Source of the DNA: JAAYJR01 sp964495655 | Lineage (GTDB): Bacteria; Bacteroidota; Bacteroidia; Bacteroidales; Prolixibacteraceae | Length of the DNA: 64,000 nucleotides | Direction of reading: 5' to 3' | NCBI GenBank assembly: GCA_964495655.1 | Contig: CAZBWK010000003.1 | Coordinates: 1 to 64,000, forward strand | Part shown: positions 36,538 through 44,313 of the stretch, one piece after another | Position numbering within the stretch: the stretch's first letter is position 1 | Layout: each line of letters opens with the position of its first letter | Position numbers and translations under genes: made by a program | The notes under the pieces: generated by a model | Databases searched by the model: none | Seen by the model: the letters and a program-made list of their open reading frames with translations, nothing else | What the model was told of the DNA's origin: nothing

Positions 36538-36855
36538 TTAAAGCAGGGCATCCAGTTTGGAAGTAAATACCTGCTTTGGTGCAGCACCAACCTGCTTGTC
36601 AGCTACTTCACCATTCTTTACAAATAAGACTGTAGGTATGTTACGAATGCCGTATTTTATAGCAACATTTGGATTGGAGTCGACATCTACCTTACCTATC
36701 AGGGCTTTGCCGTCATATTCCTGCGACATCTCTTCAACTATTGGTGCTATAATACGACACGGGCCACACCAAACAGCCCAAAAATCAAGCATAACAGGTT
36801 TGTCAGATTTTAAGATCAGTTCCTCAAAGTTAGAGTCGGTTATTTCTAATGCCAT
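36538..36855 (-). CDS. trxA: thioredoxin
   Basis: 105 residues, normal length, single thioredoxin fold with the active site WCGPCR (~29-34) and the cis-proline loop IPTVLF (~73-78). Cytoplasmic protein-disulfide reductase. It has its own -7 box between it and dnaE. Confidence 0.97.
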   Translation of the reverse strand: MALEITDSNFEELILKSDKPVMLDFWAVWCGPCRIIAPIVEEMSQEYDGKALIGKVDVDSNPNVAIKYGIRNIPTVLFVKNGEVADKQVGAAPKQVFTSKLDALL

Positions 36856-36878
36856 AATTGTTTAAATTTATATTGTTA

Positions 36879-36886
36879 CAAAATTA
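36879..36886 (-). promoter_or_regulatory. -7 box upstream of trxA
   Basis: The minus strand reads TAATTTTG (TAnnTTTG), 24 bases before the trxA ATG, just ahead of the dnaE stop codon side. It lets trxA be transcribed independently of dnaE. Confidence 0.5.
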
Positions 36887-36887
36887 A

Positions 36888-39800
36888 TTAATTAATTGTA
36901 TATCCTATTTCAGGCCTGTCATTGAAATATTTCAGCAGGTTATCGGTAAGTTCAATTTTTGAACTTCGCGAAAACAGCTGCAGACAGAGATTGCTTTCCG
37001 GATCGTATATTTTGAATTTTAACAAAGTACTGCCTTTATTGTTTGTGGCCTGCTCTTCAATTTCTTCAATGATTTTTTCAGATATTATGTTTAGCGGAAG
37101 ATTGACGGTTACACTTTTTATATATTTTTTACGGACTTCAGAGAGTAATTCAATTTGTGTCGCTTTGAATTCATAATATTCACTTCTGAATTTTTGTCTT
37201 ACTGCACCTTTTACCATAATGAACAGTCCCGGTTTGCAATATTTTTGAAAATTTACATAATCCTGTCCGAAGAAGAAAAATTCATATGAATCGAAATAGT
37301 CGGCAAGGGTCAGCGTACTGAAAGGTTTACCGTTTTTTGATATTCCTTCGCGTGCCGAGGTTACCATTCCCCCAACTGAAAATTCACGATCCCTGTATTT
37401 TATTATATCGTTTTTCAGTTCTTTCAGTGATACCTCTTTAGAGCAAAAATTTTCTATTTCCAACTTATAATCATCCAGAGGATGTGAAGTGAGATATATT
37501 CCTATTAGTTCTTTTTCCTTATCCAGCAATATAATTTTCGGCCACTCTTCCACCTCCGGAACGGCAGGTTTTTTTACAACATTGCTGATACCGGGGTCTC
37601 CGAAAAGTGATTGCTGCATGCTCTGTTTTTCTGTCTGTATCCTGTTGCCGTAACGGATAAGTTTTTCGATGAATGAGGTACTGTCATTTTCATTTTCACC
37701 GGCAAAGAAACTGCTTCTTTTTATTTCGTTCAGGTTGTCAAATGCGCCGGCCATTGCCAGGGCCTCCAGGTTTTTTTTATTTACCATTTGGAGGTTTACC
37801 TTTTCAACGAAATCAAAAATTGTTTTATATGTCCCGTATTTTTTTCTTGTCCTGATAATGTTTTTAGATGCTGCTGAACCGACACCCTTAATCGCAGCCA
37901 TTCCAAACCTGATATCTCCGTTTTTATTTGCTGTGAACTTGCTGAAACTCTCATTCACATCAGGCCCTAACACATTGAGACCCATTCTGTGACACTCAGT
38001 CATTAGTTTAGTAATTTCACTGATATTGTTCAGGTTCCTGCTCATATTTGCCGCCATAAACTCACCCGGAAAGTGAGCTTTCAGATATCCGGTCTGGTAA
38101 GCAATATAGGCGTAGCATACCGAATGTGACTTGTTAAAAGCATAGGATGCAAATGCTTCCCAGTCTTTCCATATTTTTTCAATTACATCATCAGGTTTTT
38201 TGCCAACCAGATTACACTCATCAATGAATTTGAAATTAGCTTTGCAACCCTCAACAAATTTCATTTTAAGTTTATCCATCAGAGAGGTTATCTTTTTACC
38301 CATAGCTTTTCGCAGTGTATCGGAATCGCCCCGGGTAAAATTAGCCAGTAACCGTGAAAGGAGCATGACTTGTTCCTGGAACACCGTAATGCCGTATGTT
38401 TCACTGAGGTATTTTTCCATCATTGGCAGGTCATATTCAACTTTCTGTCGGCCGTGCTTCCGGGCAATATATGTCGGGATATACTCCATGGGGCCCGGCC
38501 TGTAAAGAGCATTCATTGCCACCAGATCTTCAAAACGGTTTGGCTTAAGCTCCCGCAGGTGTTTTTTCATTCCTTCCGACTCAAACTGAAATATGGCAGT
38601 TGTTTCGCCATGACTGAACAACTCAAAAGTTTTTTCGTCATTCCACGGGATTTTTTCAATATCTATCTCAATGTCTTTCGACAATCGTATATTTTCAAGT
38701 GTTTCTTTGATAATGGACAAAGTTTTCAGCCCCAGAAAATCCATTTTTAACAGCCCTATGCTCTCAACATACCTGCCATCATACTGTGTTGTGTAAAGGT
38801 TCTCTGAATCCTTGGTTGGCATAAGGGGAATATGGTCGGTCAGCGGATCACGGCTTATTAGTATTCCACAGGCATGAACCCCGGTTTGGCGGACCGACCC
38901 TTCGAGGGTTTCGGCAAATTTTATGGTTTTAGCAATCAGGGGATTATCCGATTTTTTCTCTTTATTAAGTTCCGGACTGTTTTTAAAAGCTTTTGCAAAT
39001 GTCATTTTTGGGGCTTCAGGTACCAGTTTTGCCAACCGGTCGGCCTCAGGTAAAGGCAGTTTCAGCACTCTTGCAACATCGCGAATTGCCATTTTTGCCC
39101 CCATAGTGCCAAAAGTACAAATATGAGCAACCTTATCCTGTCCGTACTTCTGTGTTACATAGTCTAAAACCAGTTGACGGCCGTCGTCATCAAAATCTAT
39201 ATCCACATCGGGGAGCGATATTCTGTCGGGATTCAGAAACCGTTCAAACAGCAGGTCATATTTTATCGGGTCTATATTGGTTATGCCGGTACAGTATGAC
39301 ACAACTGCCCCTGCTGCAGAACCCCTGCCGGGGCCAACTAACACTCCCATCTTTTTTGCTGTATTAATAAAATCCTGAACTATCAGGAAATAGCCCGGGA
39401 AACCCATTTGTGTAATAGTGTCCAGTTCGAAATCCAGGCGTTTAACAATATCATCCGGCACAGGATCTCCATATTTTTCCCTGGCACCTGTAATAGTGAG
39501 ATGTCTGAGATAATCCGATTCCATCTTTACCCGTATGGCCTTTTCAAAACCTCCAATCCTGTTTATACCCTCTTCTCCAAATTCTTCAATCAGTTTCTCG
39601 GGAGGATATTTCATTTTGAAATCTTTTTCTGTGCCGAACTCTTCGGGAATTGGGAAAACAGGCATTATTGGAGGAGCATCCAGTTCAAAAGGTTCAATTT
39701 TGCTGACTATCCCGGAGGTGTTTTCGATCGCTTCCGGGATATCAGAAAACAGCCGGTTCATCTCCTCCTGTGTTTTAAACCACTCCTGTTTCGTATACCT

Positions 39801-40535
39801 CATTCGTGCCGGATCGTCGAAGTCCTTCCCTGTATTCAGGCATATAAGCAGATCATGTGCATCAGCGTCTTCCGCATTAATAAAATGAACATCATTGGTT
39901 GCTATTAATTTTATATTGTGGCTTTTTGAAAGCCGGATGATTTTTTCGTTTACCTTTAGCTGGGTTTCGTATACCTCTTCGCGCAGCTGCTGATCCTCAG
40001 CCGGATGTTTCATCAGCTCAAGATAAAAGTCGTCTCCAAACGTTTTTTTAAACCAGAGGGCAGCTTTTTCAGCTTCAGGCAATCTGTTATCTCTGAGAAG
40101 CCTCGGAATTTCGCCTCCGAGACATGCTGAAGTGACAATCAATCCTTCGGAGTGCCTTTCCAGCAAATTTTTATCTATTCGTGGTTTATAATAAAAACCC
40201 TCATTACTTGCAAAAGTTATTAGTTTTATGAGGTTTTTATAACCTGTTTTATTTTTTGCCAGTAATATAAGATGGTCGCCATACCTGTCCTCTTTGGCCG
40301 CCTTATCATGTATACTTCTTGCGGCTACGTATGTTTCACATCCTAAAATGGGTTTGATTTTTAATTTTTTGCAAGTTTGATGAAATTCCTTTATCCCAAG
40401 CATTGTTCCGTGGTCGGTTAGAGCAAGGGCGGTCATACCATCTTCTTTTGCCTTATTTACAAGGTCAAAAACACTTGCTGCCCCATCCAGAATTGAGTAT
40501 TGTGAGTGTACATGCAAATGTGTAAAAGGAATCAT
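36888..40535 (-). CDS. dnaE: DNA polymerase III subunit alpha
   Basis: 1215 residues, typical DnaE1 size. The replicative polymerase. The PHP domain opens the protein (HLHVHSQYSILDGA, ~7-20). The catalytic aspartates of the C-family palm are in LPDVDIDFDDDGR (~443-455), and VGPGRGSAAGAVVSY (~405) and the finger segment YGITVFQEQVMLL (~710) are clear. A tandem helix-hairpin-helix region (~860-930) and a C-terminal OB fold (GGMVTSAREGISKNGKPF, ~1050) follow. First of a minus-strand string with trxA, DUF58 and yifB. Confidence 0.97.
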   Translation of the reverse strand: MIPFTHLHVHSQYSILDGAASVFDLVNKAKEDGMTALALTDHGTMLGIKEFHQTCKKLKIKPILGCETYVAARSIHDKAAKEDRYGDHLILLAKNKTGYKNLIKLITFASNEGFYYKPRIDKNLLERHSEGLIVTSACLGGEIPRLLRDNRLPEAEKAALWFKKTFGDDFYLELMKHPAEDQQLREEVYETQLKVNEKIIRLSKSHNIKLIATNDVHFINAEDADAHDLLICLNTGKDFDDPARMRYTKQEWFKTQEEMNRLFSDIPEAIENTSGIVSKIEPFELDAPPIMPVFPIPEEFGTEKDFKMKYPPEKLIEEFGEEGINRIGGFEKAIRVKMESDYLRHLTITGAREKYGDPVPDDIVKRLDFELDTITQMGFPGYFLIVQDFINTAKKMGVLVGPGRGSAAGAVVSYCTGITNIDPIKYDLLFERFLNPDRISLPDVDIDFDDDGRQLVLDYVTQKYGQDKVAHICTFGTMGAKMAIRDVARVLKLPLPEADRLAKLVPEAPKMTFAKAFKNSPELNKEKKSDNPLIAKTIKFAETLEGSVRQTGVHACGILISRDPLTDHIPLMPTKDSENLYTTQYDGRYVESIGLLKMDFLGLKTLSIIKETLENIRLSKDIEIDIEKIPWNDEKTFELFSHGETTAIFQFESEGMKKHLRELKPNRFEDLVAMNALYRPGPMEYIPTYIARKHGRQKVEYDLPMMEKYLSETYGITVFQEQVMLLSRLLANFTRGDSDTLRKAMGKKITSLMDKLKMKFVEGCKANFKFIDECNLVGKKPDDVIEKIWKDWEAFASYAFNKSHSVCYAYIAYQTGYLKAHFPGEFMAANMSRNLNNISEITKLMTECHRMGLNVLGPDVNESFSKFTANKNGDIRFGMAAIKGVGSAASKNIIRTRKKYGTYKTIFDFVEKVNLQMVNKKNLEALAMAGAFDNLNEIKRSSFFAGENENDSTSFIEKLIRYGNRIQTEKQSMQQSLFGDPGISNVVKKPAVPEVEEWPKIILLDKEKELIGIYLTSHPLDDYKLEIENFCSKEVSLKELKNDIIKYRDREFSVGGMVTSAREGISKNGKPFSTLTLADYFDSYEFFFFGQDYVNFQKYCKPGLFIMVKGAVRQKFRSEYYEFKATQIELLSEVRKKYIKSVTVNLPLNIISEKIIEEIEEQATNNKGSTLLKFKIYDPESNLCLQLFSRSSKIELTDNLLKYFNDRPEIGYTIN

Positions 40536-40752
40536 TTTTTTAAATTTACAGGTTCAACTATTATCATGATAAAGTTAAACATTTTAAAAGCCTGAAAGTT
40601 TGTTGTTAATAAAATTGGGATAAATATTAATGCAGGCATATTGCTTATAAACAGATATTTATGATAAGAAAAAAATATCTTCCAATAATGGGTGAACATC
40701 TCCCCATTGCTCATTGACAGAGCTCTGATTTTAATGATTGATTATTTGCCGT

Positions 40753-41154
40753 TTAGCTTAAATTGATCTCCCCGGCAATTTTTTCTCTTATCTCTTCAAA
40801 TTCCTGCTGCTCTAATTTTATGGGATTAGCGAAGTTCATCACATCAGCCTCTTTTTGCATAGGTATGAGGTGAAGGTGTGCATGAGGAACTTCCAGTCCC
40901 AGTACAAGGACACCAACTTTTTTACAGTTAACTGCTTTTTTAATGCCTGCAGCCACTTTTTTTGCAAACAGATGCAATCCTGCATAAAGATCGTCATCCA
41001 GATCGAAAAGATAGTCGACCTCTTTTTTAGGAATCACCAGCGTATGTCCTTTTGTTACAGGAGAGATGTCCAGGAATGCAAGGAATTTTTCATCTTCTGC
41101 CACCTTATAGGCAGGTATTTCATTATTTACAATTCTGGAAAAAATGCTTGCCAT
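40753..41154 (-). CDS. HIT family protein (Hint-like purine nucleoside phosphoramidase)
   Basis: 133 residues. The histidine-triad motif HAHLHLIPM is at ~100-108, preceded by the conserved SPVTKGHTLVIPK (~31-43) and N-terminal FSRIVNNEIPAYKV. Such proteins hydrolyse AMP-lysine or other nucleotidyl-amine bonds; the physiological substrate is not known. The ATG lies three bases after the greA stop, so it is co-transcribed with greA. The 217-base gap before dnaE holds no gene that I can support. Confidence 0.92.
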   Translation of the reverse strand: MASIFSRIVNNEIPAYKVAEDEKFLAFLDISPVTKGHTLVIPKKEVDYLFDLDDDLYAGLHLFAKKVAAGIKKAVNCKKVGVLVLGLEVPHAHLHLIPMQKEADVMNFANPIKLEQQEFEEIREKIAGEINLS

Positions 41155-41157
41155 AAC

Positions 41158-41631
41158 TTATAGAGATATTTGCATGATTTCAAATGGAATAATTCCGGAG
41201 GGTACTTTTATATCGACCACTTCACCGACTTTTTTACCAATTAATCCTTTGGCAATGGGAGTTGTAACAGAGATCTTACCTTCCTTAAGGTTTGCTTCAC
41301 TTTCAGGTACTATCAGGTATTCCATTATAGCATTGGTCTTTTTGTTTTTTATTTTTACCCTGTTAAGTATCTGCACTTTTGAAGTGTTGATCTTTGATTT
41401 ATCAAGAATCCGGGCATTGGCAACTTTTGCCTGTAATTCTACAATTTTAGCTTCCAGCATACCCTGTGCATCTTTGGCGGCATCATATTCTGCATTTTCA
41501 GATATATCGCCTTTTTCGATAGCTTCTCCTATTAATTTGGATATAGCCGGACGCTCGACATTTATAAGCCGGTCCAGTTCTTTTTTTAATTTTTCCAAAC
41601 CTTGTTCAGTTACATATGTAATCTGTGACAT
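41158..41631 (-). CDS. greA: transcription elongation factor GreA
   Basis: 157 residues. The N-terminal antiparallel coiled coil (~10-75) with the acidic tip (IEKGDISENAEYDAAKD, ~38-54) and the C-terminal FKBP-like domain (TPIAKGLIGKKVGEVVDIKVP, ~124-144) are present. It enters the secondary channel of RNA polymerase and triggers cleavage of backtracked transcripts. Unlike most genes here it has a strong Shine-Dalgarno sequence. It is followed after three bases by the HIT gene. Confidence 0.97.
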   Translation of the reverse strand: MSQITYVTEQGLEKLKKELDRLINVERPAISKLIGEAIEKGDISENAEYDAAKDAQGMLEAKIVELQAKVANARILDKSKINTSKVQILNRVKIKNKKTNAIMEYLIVPESEANLKEGKISVTTPIAKGLIGKKVGEVVDIKVPSGIIPFEIMQISL

Positions 41632-41640
41632 CTCTTTTTA

Positions 41641-41647
41641 CCTCCTC
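41641..41647 (-). promoter_or_regulatory. strong Shine-Dalgarno sequence of greA
   Basis: The minus strand reads GAGGAGG nine bases before the greA ATG. Bacteroidota genes generally lack such sequences, and most genes in this window do; this makes greA stand out and fixes its start. Confidence 0.65.
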
Positions 41648-41706
41648 GTTTACTGTGTGCCAAAAAAAACAGAAAGAATTCCGGGTGACCGGAACTCTTC
41701 CTTTGA

Positions 41707-41714
41707 CAAAAATA
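41707..41714 (-). promoter_or_regulatory. -7 box upstream of greA
   Basis: The minus strand reads TATTTTTG, matching TAnnTTTG, and predicts a leader of about 69 bases that carries the Shine-Dalgarno sequence. Confidence 0.45.
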
Positions 41715-41774
41715 TATATTTTTCTGATAATAAAAAACTGATCTTAAAAATATTATAAATATATATTTTGGAGA

Positions 41775-42152
41775 TCAGGTATATTTTCTATTCAGAATTT
41801 CATTATATATCACTGCTTTTCTCAATGGGAACTTTCTTTTTTTAACTTTATTTAAAGAATTGTCTTGTGACTTACGAACAGCTTGATATATCCTTTTATC
41901 TGATGTATAACCATCTTTAAATTGATAAGATCTATCTGCTTCTTCCGGAAAACTTTGATGTTTTTTATAGTAATTGGTTACAGGCTTATCATCTGTAACT
42001 TCATTATCTCCGGGCAGTGACCACAGGTCATCGCTGTCGTCCGGTACATAATCATTAACTTTATTTTTTTCGGCAGCCCTCTTTTTTAATTGTCCTAATG
42101 AACCTGCAACAATTAATATCAGGGTTAAAATGATTACAATTAAATCATCCAT
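41775..42152 (-). CDS. small single-pass membrane protein, unknown function
   Basis: 125 residues. One N-terminal membrane helix (~3-21, DLIVIILTLILIVAGSLG) is followed by a charged, probably disordered region with an acidic patch (~38-52) and a basic C-terminus. I do not recognise a domain. The codon use looks like that of its neighbours and the frame is intact, so I believe it is real. It is 143 bases downstream of greA in the same orientation as the greA/HIT pair but upstream of them in genome order, and no promoter was identified. Confidence 0.55.
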   Translation of the reverse strand: MDDLIVIILTLILIVAGSLGQLKKRAAEKNKVNDYVPDDSDDLWSLPGDNEVTDDKPVTNYYKKHQSFPEEADRSYQFKDGYTSDKRIYQAVRKSQDNSLNKVKKRKFPLRKAVIYNEILNRKYT

Positions 42153-42263
42153 AATAATTAATATTTTTCAGCAATAATTTGTTTACTTTGAAAGTTTAGT
42201 AAAAATACGAAAAATGAATCATCCCGGGATTATATTTTCAAATAGTTTTTTTATTTCTTTTTA

Positions 42264-42271
42264 TAAGTTTG
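42264..42271 (+). promoter_or_regulatory. -7 box upstream of the Rieske-like lipoprotein gene
   Basis: TAAGTTTG matches TAnnTTTG. The expected transcript start coincides with the upstream ATG at 42279, which favours the ATG at 42312 as the true start. Confidence 0.5.
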
Positions 42272-42311
42272 TTTTTACATGATTAAAATTAATCATTTTC
42301 AAAGGTATCGT

Positions 42312-42734
42312 ATGAAACTCACAAATGTTTTAATCATACTATTATTTGGATTTTCACTAATACCCGTTTCATGTGATAAACTCAATAAATCTCCAATTCC
42401 ATATGTCAGAGTAAATTTTATGGTCAACCTTAATATTGTGAATGAGTTGAATGTCCCGGGCAATTCAGTTTATTTTCCCAATTATGGTTATGGGGGAGTA
42501 ATTATATATTGTGAATTCCCCGGTTCATACTATGCTTTTGATGCTACATGTACTTATGAGATAAAACCTGACTGCAGGGTAATAAATGAGGGTGTTATTG
42601 CCGAATGTCCCTGTTGTGGTTCCAAATTCATACTTATCGATAACGGTTATCCCGGCGATGGTCTGGCTACAATCCCTTTGAAACAATATCACGTTGCAGT
42701 GATCAATAATTTTGAATTAAGGGTTTATAATTAA
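42312..42734 (+). CDS. Rieske-like lipoprotein with altered cluster ligands
   Basis: 140 residues from ATG 42312 (an in-frame ATG at 42279 sits on the predicted transcript start). A short basic N-terminus and hydrophobic stretch lead to a loose lipobox (PVSC, C21), so it is probably lipid-anchored. The C-terminal part follows the Rieske layout: a first loop CTYEIKPDC (C80, C88) and a second loop ECPCCGSKF (C99, C101, C102), then the GPAxxPLxxY-like GLATIPLKQYHV and a final beta strand. In a true Rieske protein residues 82 and 102 would be histidines; here they are Tyr and Cys. Binding of a four-cysteine iron-sulfur cluster, zinc, or no metal are all possible. No redox partner is adjacent. Confidence 0.6.
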   Translation: MKLTNVLIILLFGFSLIPVSCDKLNKSPIPYVRVNFMVNLNIVNELNVPGNSVYFPNYGYGGVIIYCEFPGSYYAFDATCTYEIKPDCRVINEGVIAECPCCGSKFILIDNGYPGDGLATIPLKQYHVAVINNFELRVYN

Positions 42735-42758
42735 TTGCATGATCCTTTTCCGGCTCTG

Positions 42759-42777
42759 TGATCTGTAATTGAGATCA
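42759..42777. terminator. weak hairpin between the Rieske-like gene and ahcY
   Basis: TGATCT and AGATCA pair over six bases with a seven-base loop, between two convergent stop codons. No T-run, so only a weak candidate. Confidence 0.25.
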
Positions 42778-42819
42778 TCTGTTACCGCTTAAAGCAGGTT
42801 ATCCGGAATTTCTTGAAGG

Positions 42820-44238
42820 TCAGTACCTGTAATGATCAGGTTTGTATGGCCCTTCTATTGGAACACCAATATAGTTAGCCTGATCATCATTTAACCTGGT
42901 CAATTTAATCCCGAGATTGCCGAGATGGAGTCTCGCAACTTCTTCATCAAGTATTTTAGGAAGACGGTAGACATCTATCGGGTAATCATTTTTCCAAAGA
43001 TCTATTTGTGCCAGCGACTGATTAGTGAATGAGTTACTCATAACAAATGAAGGGTGGCCTGTTGCACATCCAAGGTTAACCAGACGCCCTTCGGCCAGCA
43101 GAAATATGCTGTGCCCGTCTTTAAAAGAGTACTTATCGACCTGCGGTTTAATATTGATTTTTTCTATTCCCGGCCATCTTTCCAGTTTTGATACCTGTAT
43201 TTCATTATCGAAGTGGCCTATATTGCATACAATAGCCTGGTCTTTCATCGCAGCCATATGTTCAGCTGTGATCACATCCTTATTACCTGTTGCCGTAATA
43301 AAGATGTTACCCTCATTTAGGGTTTCTTCCAATGTTTTAACCTCGAATCCTTCCATGGCTGCCTGTAAGGCACAGATAGGATCTATTTCAGTAACAATCA
43401 CCCTGGCCCCGTAACCTTTCATGGACCTGGCACAGCCCTTTCCAACATCACCGTAACCGGCAACGACAACAACTTTTCCGGCAATCATTACATCAGTTGC
43501 TCTTTTTATGCCGTCAGCCAGAGATTCCCGGCAGCCGTATAAATTGTCAAATTTTGATTTTGTCACCGAATCATTGACATTAATTGCGGGAAAGAGAAGT
43601 TTGCCTTCCTGTTTCATCTGGTAAAGACGGTGTACACCAGTTGTGGTCTCTTCAGATACCCCTTTAACCTCTTTTGCGATACGATGCCAACGGCCGGGAT
43701 CTTTTTCAAGAATATGGGTTAAGGCTTTGTATAGTTCTTCTTCATCCTGGCCGTTGGGAGTTCTTTTTAGGATGTTCGGGTTGTTTTCTGCTTCATAACC
43801 AACATGTACCATTAAGGTTGCATCTCCGCCATCATCCACAATAAGGTTAGGTCCCAGTCCGTTGCCAAAGTCAAGCGCCTGTTCGGTACACCACCAGTAT
43901 TCTGAAAGCGTTTCACCTTTCCATGCATATACAGGTATCCCTGCTTTTGCCATGGCAGCAGCAGCATGATCCTGTGTGGAAAAAATATTACAGCTTGCCC
44001 ACTGAACAGAGGCACCCAGTTCTTTAAGGGTTTCAATAAGGACAGCAGTTTGGACTGTCATGTGGAGGCTTCCTGTAATCCTTGCATTTTTGAGAGGTTT
44101 GGAAGGGCCGAATTTTTGCCGGATAGCCATTAGTCCCGGCATCTCCTTTTCGGCAATTTCAATCTCTTTTCTACCAAAATCAGCCAAATTAATGTCAGCA
44201 ACCTTGTATTTTAGTTTTTCAATCGTTCCTATGCTCAT
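42820..44238 (-). CDS. ahcY: adenosylhomocysteinase
   Basis: 472 residues. It hydrolyses S-adenosylhomocysteine to adenosine and homocysteine, keeping methyltransferases running. Conserved parts: GSLHMTVQTAVLIETL (~51-66), CNIFSTQDHAAAA (~80), DDGGDAT (~131), the NAD-binding VVAGYGDVGKGCARSMKG (~250-267) and the C-terminal GPYKPDHYRY. The frame extends to 44280, but a -7 box at 44269-44276 lies inside that extension, so ATG 44238 (MSIGTIEKLKYKVADI) is chosen. Confidence 0.97.
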   Translation of the reverse strand: MSIGTIEKLKYKVADINLADFGRKEIEIAEKEMPGLMAIRQKFGPSKPLKNARITGSLHMTVQTAVLIETLKELGASVQWASCNIFSTQDHAAAAMAKAGIPVYAWKGETLSEYWWCTEQALDFGNGLGPNLIVDDGGDATLMVHVGYEAENNPNILKRTPNGQDEEELYKALTHILEKDPGRWHRIAKEVKGVSEETTTGVHRLYQMKQEGKLLFPAINVNDSVTKSKFDNLYGCRESLADGIKRATDVMIAGKVVVVAGYGDVGKGCARSMKGYGARVIVTEIDPICALQAAMEGFEVKTLEETLNEGNIFITATGNKDVITAEHMAAMKDQAIVCNIGHFDNEIQVSKLERWPGIEKINIKPQVDKYSFKDGHSIFLLAEGRLVNLGCATGHPSFVMSNSFTNQSLAQIDLWKNDYPIDVYRLPKILDEEVARLHLGNLGIKLTRLNDDQANYIGVPIEGPYKPDHYRY

Positions 44239-44268
44239 CTGATATTTTTTAATTAATATACTGCTCTG

Positions 44269-44276
44269 CAAAGTTA
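44269..44276 (-). promoter_or_regulatory. -7 box upstream of ahcY
   Basis: The minus strand reads TAACTTTG. Expected start near 44262, about 24 bases before the chosen ATG. No riboswitch-like structure was noticed in this short leader. Confidence 0.5.
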
Positions 44277-44313
44277 GCAAATGAGGCCTATATATATTGT
44301 ATTCCTTTTCTTT

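Noticed and set aside
39408..39908. 166-codon open frame antisense to dnaE
   Set aside because: It is a mirror of the conserved PHP/palm coding sequence of dnaE, has no family resemblance and no promoter; the same holds for antisense frames at 1562-2041, 1770-2093 and 55819-56253.
40532..40714. 60-codon minus-strand frame overlapping the dnaE start by ATGA
   Set aside because: The overlap looks like translational coupling, but the composition is that of AT-rich intergenic DNA, there is no recognisable domain, and a near-match to a -7 box lies inside it.
44239..44313. Possible SAH-responsive riboswitch before ahcY
   Set aside because: The leader between the predicted transcript start and the ATG is only about 24 bases, too short for a riboswitch.
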